The position numbers and the translations under genes are program-made. A stretch of 64,000 bases of DNA from Micromonospora orduensis (GTDB taxonomy: Bacteria > Actinomycetota > Actinomycetes > Mycobacteriales > Micromonosporaceae). The notes below the pieces were generated by a model, which was not told the origin of the DNA, did no database searches, and saw only the letters and a program-made list of their open reading frames with translations. How positions within the stretch are numbered: position 1 is the first letter of the stretch; every line of letters begins with the position of its first letter. This document shows positions 59,485 through 64,000 of this stretch, piece by piece. The stretch is from positions 1 through 64,000 of the forward strand of contig NZ_VDFY01000068.1 of assembly GCF_006228125.1 (NCBI RefSeq), written 5' to 3'.

Positions 59485-59566
59485 TCGACTGGTTAACCCT
59501 AACCCATCCCTTTCGACGATGATCGCCGGGGGTCGCCCCGGCCGGACGCCAGAGCACCGGAATGTC

Positions 59567-59602
59567 GAAAGCCCGCCTCCGGCGAACCGGAAACGGGCTT
59601 TC
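59567..59602 (-). terminator. Terminator of the second initiator tRNA
   Basis: This is identical in sequence to the hairpin after the first tRNA (GAAAGCCCG/CGGGCTTTC outer stem). It lies seven bases downstream of the tRNA on the minus strand. Confidence 0.85.
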
Positions 59603-59609
59603 CTTCTTG

Positions 59610-59683
59610 TAGCGGGGACAGGATTTGAACCTGCGACCTCTGGGTTATGAGCCCAGCGAGCTACCGAGCTGCTCCACCCCGCG
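59610..59683 (-). tRNA. tRNA-fMet (CAT), copy 2
   Basis: This is identical to copy 1 in all 74 positions, with the same C1-T72 mismatch, GGG/CCC anticodon stem and lack of an encoded CCA. It is presumably the product of a local duplication that included the terminator. Confidence 0.96.
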
Positions 59684-59743
59684 TCGGTTCGCTAACCGTA
59701 GCGCACCGACCCGGGACACCGCAAAGCGACTCCGATTCCACTG

Positions 59744-60679
59744 TCAGTCGAGCCAGTTCTCGATCGCCGCCACCGCCCGCCGGCTGTCGGCGTCGACCTG
59801 CGCGCGCTCGGCCGTGGTGGATTCCCAACCCTGCTCCCAGAGCACCGTCACCACGTCACCGATCCGGACCGCCCGGACCAGCCGCACCTCATCCGCTCCC
59901 GGCTCGCCCATCCCGTCCGGGTACGGAGACCGCATCTCGAACAGCACCGACTCGTCGCCGTACTCCCCCGAGGTCAACAGCCGCTGCCGCCACGTCCTGG
60001 TGTCGTCGGACAGTTTCTGGGTGGGGCAGTCGCGAACGGCCTGCCGCAACTCCCGCAGCGCGTCGTCGGCGCGGCCTGCGCGGTAGATGGTGATGGTGTG
60101 CCGGTAGCTGCCGTCCGGCACGCTCTCCGCCGGCTGCTCCGGCTTCTTGTAGGCCAGGAACCGGCCGCGGCGCTGGACCACCGCCGAGTCGCTGGGGTAG
60201 CTGGCCCCGCAGAGCGCCGGCAGCATCGCCGACTTCGCCCACGACTCCAGACCTCTCTCGTTGGCCGCCGCCAGCCTGAAGAAGGCCCGGTCCGGGATCG
60301 AGGTGGGCGGCCGGGGCGCCGCCGCGCCGGTTGCCGAGGCCGGCGGCCTGCCACCCGACGTGCTGTTCGCCGGTGTCGGCGACTGTGACGTCGACAGTGT
60401 CGGCGAGACCGACGGCGACGGACCGGGAGTCGAGGAGGTCGGCGGCGGCCCGGGGGTGTCCGCGGGCGGGGGCAACGGCGCCGAACCGTCCGCCGAGAAC
60501 GCGAGCCGTCCACCGACGGCCACCCCGCCGAGCAGCACCGCCACCGCGACCGCGGTGCCGGCGACCCGGATCCGGGCCAGCCGGTCGGCACGCCGCCGAA
60601 CCAGCTCAGGGTGGGTCACCTCCATGCCGTCGGCGACGACGGTGAGCGACCGGTACAGGTTGGAGATTTCAGCTGACAT
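59744..60679 (-). CDS. Membrane-anchored protein downstream of an ECF sigma factor (probable anti-sigma factor)
   Basis: This 311-residue protein has an N-terminal cytoplasmic segment of about 35 residues (MSAEISNLYRSLTVVADGME...), a single helix (VAGTAVAVAVLLGGVAVGG), a long extracellular Pro/Ser/Thr-rich linker (about 66-125) and a C-terminal domain with two Cys (PALCGAS, RDCPTQ). The gene overlaps the preceding ECF sigma gene by 11 bases. That topology and coupling suit a regulator that holds the sigma factor at the membrane. There is no zinc HxxxCxxC motif, so it is not the ZAS type. Confidence 0.72.
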   Translation of the reverse strand: MSAEISNLYRSLTVVADGMEVTHPELVRRRADRLARIRVAGTAVAVAVLLGGVAVGGRLAFSADGSAPLPPPADTPGPPPTSSTPGPSPSVSPTLSTSQSPTPANSTSGGRPPASATGAAAPRPPTSIPDRAFFRLAAANERGLESWAKSAMLPALCGASYPSDSAVVQRRGRFLAYKKPEQPAESVPDGSYRHTITIYRAGRADDALRELRQAVRDCPTQKLSDDTRTWRQRLLTSGEYGDESVLFEMRSPYPDGMGEPGADEVRLVRAVRIGDVVTVLWEQGWESTTAERAQVDADSRRAVAAIENWLD

Positions 60680-61178
60680 CGTTCGCCTCCAACTTCTCGA
60701 CGGCGAGGTCGGGTAGCAGCGCGGCCAGGCGGGACCGACCCCGGGACAGCCAGGACTTGACGGTGCCGACCGGAACGTCGGTCTCCCGGGCGATCTCCTC
60801 CACCGACATGTCGAAGAGGTAGTGCAGGGCCAACGCCTGCCGGTGGGTGGCCGGCAACTGGCGCAGCGCGCGGACCAGGAGCACCCCGTCCTCGCAGGGC
60901 GGCGGCGCGTCCGGCGGCGGCCCGGTACGACTGAGCGCCGACCGCCAGCGGTGCAGTCGCCGCCAGCGGTCGGTCGCCAGCCGGGCCACCACGAGGCGCA
61001 GCCACGCCTCCGGCGCCGGATGCTCCGACAGCCGCCCCCACTGCCGCCAGGCCCGGGTGAAGGCTTCCTGCACCAGGTCCTGTGCCTCGGTGTGGTCACC
61101 GGCCACCGCGTAGGCGTACCGCATCATCCGCCGGGCGGTGCAGCGATAGAACTCGTCGAAGCTCTGCGCATCCCTCAC
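60669..61178 (-). CDS. ECF sigma factor (SigE-family, actinobacterial type)
   Basis: This 169-residue RNA polymerase sigma factor has region 2 (FDEFYRCTARRMMRYAYAVAGDHTEAQDLVQEAFTRAWRQW in pieces) and region 4 (LRQLPATHRQALALHYLFDMSVEEIARETDVPVGTVKSWLSRGRSRL in pieces). The GTG before RDAQSFDEF follows GAGGGGGA and is preferred over an earlier in-frame start. It is coupled to the membrane protein that follows. An AACC-N16-CGTC element upstream suggests positive autoregulation. The signal is unknown. Confidence 0.92.
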   Translation of the reverse strand: MRDAQSFDEFYRCTARRMMRYAYAVAGDHTEAQDLVQEAFTRAWRQWGRLSEHPAPEAWLRLVVARLATDRWRRLHRWRSALSRTGPPPDAPPPCEDGVLLVRALRQLPATHRQALALHYLFDMSVEEIARETDVPVGTVKSWLSRGRSRLAALLPDLAVEKLEANDVS

Positions 61179-61213
61179 GACTGTCCCCCTCGTCCACGCC
61201 CCGTTGCATGGAG

Positions 61214-61237
61214 GACGGCGGACCGTCACCGTGGGTT
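61214..61237 (-). promoter_or_regulatory. ECF-type promoter upstream of the ECF sigma gene
   Basis: On the minus strand AACC and CGTC are separated by 16 bases, the usual ECF -35/-10 geometry. The element ends 35 bases before the sigma start. Autoregulation is the likely purpose. Confidence 0.45.
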
Positions 61238-61298
61238 GCGGGTCAGCCCGACAAACGGTGTCGGAGAGGCGACAGGCAGGCGTTTCGTCCGCACACGG

Positions 61299-61346
61299 CG
61301 GAGCCCCCGCCGTCCGGACCGGTGTGGTCAGACGACGAGGGCTCCG
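61299..61346 (-). terminator. Possible terminator after the UPF0182 gene
   Basis: CGGAGCCC and GGGCTCCG pair across a 32-base interior that can itself fold. It lies 20 bases after the UPF0182 stop, on the minus strand. The long interior makes it a weaker call than the other hairpins. Confidence 0.5.
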
Positions 61347-61365
61347 AGATGCTCCCGTTGGCGGG

Positions 61366-64000
61366 TCAGCCGCCGGCGCTCGGCGTCGGCCCGCCGCTCG
61401 GCGCGCCCGCCGGGTTGGCGGTCTGCGCCTGCTGGAACGCGGTCAGCGCCTCGTCGAGCGCCTTGAGCGCGCGACCGTACCGCTCGAAGTCGCCGGAGGC
61501 CTGAGCGGCGCGGACCTCGGTGATGGCGGCCTGCACCCGGTCCGCAGCGGCGGCCAGGTCGCCGGTCGGCGCCGGGCTGCCGGTGCCACTCGGCGTCGGC
61601 GTGGGCGTCGGCGTGGCGGTCGGCGTCGGGGTGGTCGGGTTACCCCCGGTGGTCGGGGGCGGCGACGTGCCCTGTCCGGCCTTCTTGCCCTGCTCGACCA
61701 GTTGCTTGATGCCGTCGTTGATGTTGTCGGCGAGCGCCACGAACGAACCGCCGTCACCGTACGAGAGCAGCACCTTCTGCAACAGCGGGTACGCGTCCTG
61801 CTGGTTGCTCTTCACGTAGACCGGCTCGACGTAGAGCATCCCGTCGGCGAAGGGCAGCGAGAGCAGGTTGCCGTACTGCACCTGCGCCTGGTTGCTGGAG
61901 AGCAGGTTGAGTTGCTGGCGGATGTTCGCGTTGTTGGTCATCTGCTGGTGCACCTGCACCGGGCCCGAGATCCGGGTCTGATCCGGCAGCTCCAGCACCT
62001 CCAACCGGGGCTTGCCGTCGACGTACGACCCGGAGATCAGCGCGGCGAGGTTCTGCCTGCCGTTCGGGGTGACCGCGGAGGTGAGCTGGAAGCGCGGGCC
62101 GTCCTGCCCCGGGAACTGGGTGAACAGGTAGTACGGCGGCTGCTTCTGGCCACTGTCCGGAGCGTCCGGCACGTTGGGCACCTGCCAGAAGTCCTGCGCG
62201 GAGTAGAAGTCGCCCGGGTTGGTCACGTGGAACTTGGTGAGCAGGTTGCGCTGCACCTTGAACATGTCCGCGGGGTAGCGGAAGTGCTCGTTCAGCTCGA
62301 CCGGGATCTCCGCCTTCGGCAGCACCAGGTCACCACCGAACGCCTTGTTCCACGCCTTGAGCACCGGGTCGGTGTCGTCGTACTCGTAGAGCTTCACCGT
62401 GCCGTCGTACGCGTCGACTGTGGCCTTCACCGAGTTACGCATGTAGTTGACGTTCTCCCGGGCCAGCTGGAAGGTGCCCCGGTTGGTCAGCTCGTCGGTG
62501 GTCTCGGTCTGCAGGTTGACCCGCTCGGCGTACGGGTAGGTGGCCGCCGTGGTGTAGCCGTCGACGATCCACTGCACCCGGCCGTCGACCACCGCCGGGT
62601 AGGGGTCGCCGTCCAGGGTGAGGAACGGCGCGACCTTCTCCACCCGGTCCCGTGGGTTGCGCACGTACAGCAGCTTGGAGTCCTTGTTGACCGCCTCGGA
62701 GAGCAGGAAGTTCGACTCCTGCTCCTTGATGGCGTACAGCAGCCGGCGGGTGAACGAGCCGATCTCCACGCCGCCCTCACCGGTGTAGGTGTAGGACTCG
62801 CCGCCACCCTCGCCGACCGGCCTGTCGAACTCGGCCTTCTTGTTCGGGTCGGACTGCCCGACGATCGCGTAGTCGTCGGCCGCCATCCGCTCGCCGTAGT
62901 AGATGCGGGGCTGCTTGGCCGGGATCTGCTCCGTCTGCGAGGAACACGCCTCCTGGGTCTTCTCGCCGAGGAAGCCGGAGACGAAGAACGGCTGCCCGCC
63001 GCAGACCACCTGGTTGGCGGGGGCGGCCACCAGCCCGTACCCGTGGGTGTAGACGGTGTGCCTGTTGATCCAGGTGTTCTGCTGGTCGGTCAGCTCGCCG
63101 TAGTTGATCTCACGAACGCCGACCACGTAGTCGGAGGTCTTGCCGTTCACCCCGTACCTGTCGATGTCCAGCTTGGGGCCGAAGTCGTAGAAGCCACGCA
63201 CCTGCTGGAGCTGGGTGTACGTCTCGCTGACCAGCTGCGGGTCGAGCAGCCGCACGTTCGACACCACCGAGGTGTCGGTCGCCAGGTTCACCGGTGGCGT
63301 GAGGTTGTTCGCCGCGTACGGTGTGGTCTCGGTGACCGCCAGCCCGAACGCCGCCCGCGTCGCGTCGATGCTGCGCTGGATGTACGGCGCCTCCTTGTCC
63401 TTGGCGCTCGGCTTGACCTCGAAGGTCTGCACCGCCCAGGGGTAGATGCCGCCGATGGCCACCGCGGAGACGCCGAGCAGGGCGAGCGAGATGCCCGGCC
63501 AGACCAGGTTCCGCATCCAGGCGTTGGAGAACACGATGATCGCGATCGCCACCACGATCGAGATGTACGCCAGGATCTCCTTCGCCGGCAGCAGCGCGTT
63601 GACGTCTGCGTAGCCGGCGCCGTACAGCTTGGCGCCCTCGTTGTACTCCAGCAGCATCGCCCGCCGGTCCAGCACGTACGCGATGGCCTTGAGCAGTACG
63701 AAGACCGCGACCAGGCTGCTCAGGTGGGCGCGGGCCGCGTTGCTCATCCGGTCCCCGACACCCTGCAGGCGGACCCCGCCGTACAGGTAGTGCACCGCCA
63801 GCGCGCCGATCACGGCCAGCACCACGGCGGTGAAGGCGACCCCGAGCAGGTAGCGCCAGAACGGCAGCTGGAAGACGTAGAAGCCGAGGTCCACGCCGAA
63901 CTCCGGGTCCTTGACCCCGAAGTCGCCGCCGTTGCGGAACAGCAGCCACTGGTTCCACCGGTTCTGCGCGGAGAGGCCGGCGAAAAGTCCGATCACGACG
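61366..64000 (-). CDS. UPF0182-family membrane protein, 5' end beyond the window
   Basis: This is at least 876 residues of a large integral membrane protein. The visible part starts in the hydrophobic N-terminal region (GLFAGLSAQNRWNQWLLFRNGGDFG) with about four helices up to residue 200 (KDPEFGVDLGFYVFQLPFW, GGVRLQGVGDRMS). A large extracellular domain (about 200-780) follows. The C-terminal tail has a Pro/Thr/Gly linker (PTPTATPTPTPTPSG) and a helical segment. The family is conserved in actinomycetes and cyanobacteria and has no known function. The true start probably lies upstream of base 64000, since relatives have additional helices there. Confidence 0.92.
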   Translation of the reverse strand, partial: VVIGLFAGLSAQNRWNQWLLFRNGGDFGVKDPEFGVDLGFYVFQLPFWRYLLGVAFTAVVLAVIGALAVHYLYGGVRLQGVGDRMSNAARAHLSSLVAVFVLLKAIAYVLDRRAMLLEYNEGAKLYGAGYADVNALLPAKEILAYISIVVAIAIIVFSNAWMRNLVWPGISLALLGVSAVAIGGIYPWAVQTFEVKPSAKDKEAPYIQRSIDATRAAFGLAVTETTPYAANNLTPPVNLATDTSVVSNVRLLDPQLVSETYTQLQQVRGFYDFGPKLDIDRYGVNGKTSDYVVGVREINYGELTDQQNTWINRHTVYTHGYGLVAAPANQVVCGGQPFFVSGFLGEKTQEACSSQTEQIPAKQPRIYYGERMAADDYAIVGQSDPNKKAEFDRPVGEGGGESYTYTGEGGVEIGSFTRRLLYAIKEQESNFLLSEAVNKDSKLLYVRNPRDRVEKVAPFLTLDGDPYPAVVDGRVQWIVDGYTTAATYPYAERVNLQTETTDELTNRGTFQLARENVNYMRNSVKATVDAYDGTVKLYEYDDTDPVLKAWNKAFGGDLVLPKAEIPVELNEHFRYPADMFKVQRNLLTKFHVTNPGDFYSAQDFWQVPNVPDAPDSGQKQPPYYLFTQFPGQDGPRFQLTSAVTPNGRQNLAALISGSYVDGKPRLEVLELPDQTRISGPVQVHQQMTNNANIRQQLNLLSSNQAQVQYGNLLSLPFADGMLYVEPVYVKSNQQDAYPLLQKVLLSYGDGGSFVALADNINDGIKQLVEQGKKAGQGTSPPPTTGGNPTTPTPTATPTPTPTPSGTGSPAPTGDLAAAADRVQAAITEVRAAQASGDFERYGRALKALDEALTAFQQAQTANPAGAPSGGPTPSAGG

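Larger units (their letters stand above)
59368..59686 (-). repeat. Direct duplication of a tRNA-fMet plus terminator unit
   Basis: Bases 59368-59487 and 59567-59686 (120 bp) are identical and in the same orientation. The 79-base spacer is unrelated unique sequence. The unit covers tRNA, terminator and a few bases on each side. Confidence 0.93.

Noticed and set aside
59368-59686. Possible CRISPR or direct-repeat array
   Set aside because: Only two copies exist, and each is a tRNA with its terminator; there is no spacer pattern and no cas gene.

Overview
The window is high-GC DNA with many GTG starts, several WhiB proteins, a mycothiol-type SigR/RsrA pair, a nickel superoxide dismutase and actinobacterial-only families such as DUF5709, UPF0182 and bL37. 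This points to an actinomycete, most likely a member of the Micromonosporaceae. It reads as chromosomal housekeeping and regulatory sequence. I see no integrase, transposase, phage module, CRISPR array or large biosynthetic cluster.

Layout. 1-4.2 kb: an MprAB-like two-component pair, the start of a downstream membrane protein that contains a striking fold-back inverted repeat, and a PadR/DUF4097 operon. 4.2-9.4 kb: an OlsB/PlsC-like acyltransferase pair, a hotdog-like protein, an ABC exporter and two small membrane proteins. 9.6-17.2 kb: central carbon genes (kgd, pta, ackA). 17.4-21.4 kb: two paralogous lipoprotein hydrolases flanking a nucleotidyltransferase, a MerR regulator and an aldo/keto reductase with a MerR-type long-spacer promoter. 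21.5-25.7 kb: a quinone reductase, malic enzyme, sodX/sodN, a GNAT and an RsbW-like protein. 25.7-31.5 kb: a lipid kinase, whiB1 with a CRP-like site, and a sulfate-assimilation operon (leader peptide, sir, zinc ribbon, cysH, CbiX-like chelatase). 31.6-41.6 kb: a GT39-like membrane protein, pdtaS, a SIS protein, a TPR protein, a TetR/MFS pair with duplicated operators, a biotinyl protein and bL37. 41.7-49.3 kb: rsrA, sigR, a hydrolase, a WhiB protein, SRAP, aroA, rsgA, hisN and an EamA-like transporter. 49.3-59.2 kb: a GT4 enzyme, an SDR, a STAS-ATPase fusion, DUF5709, a NarL-type two-component pair, an ATPase, a divergent prs, purC and an orphan sugar-binding lipoprotein. 59.2-64 kb: two identical initiator tRNAs with duplicated terminators, an ECF sigma/anti-sigma-like pair and a UPF0182 protein cut by the window edge.

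From whiB1 to rsgA the gene content follows the order known from the Mycobacterium tuberculosis whiB1-Rv3220c-TB7.3-sigH-SRAP-aroA-rsgA region, with local insertions. Two themes recur: translationally coupled GTGA/ATGA overlaps, and -10-like hexamers only 6-7 bases before start codons, which suggests many leaderless mRNAs. The least explained item is the fold-back repeat at the left edge, where a gene's own start region seems to have been copied in inverted orientation into its own reading frame.
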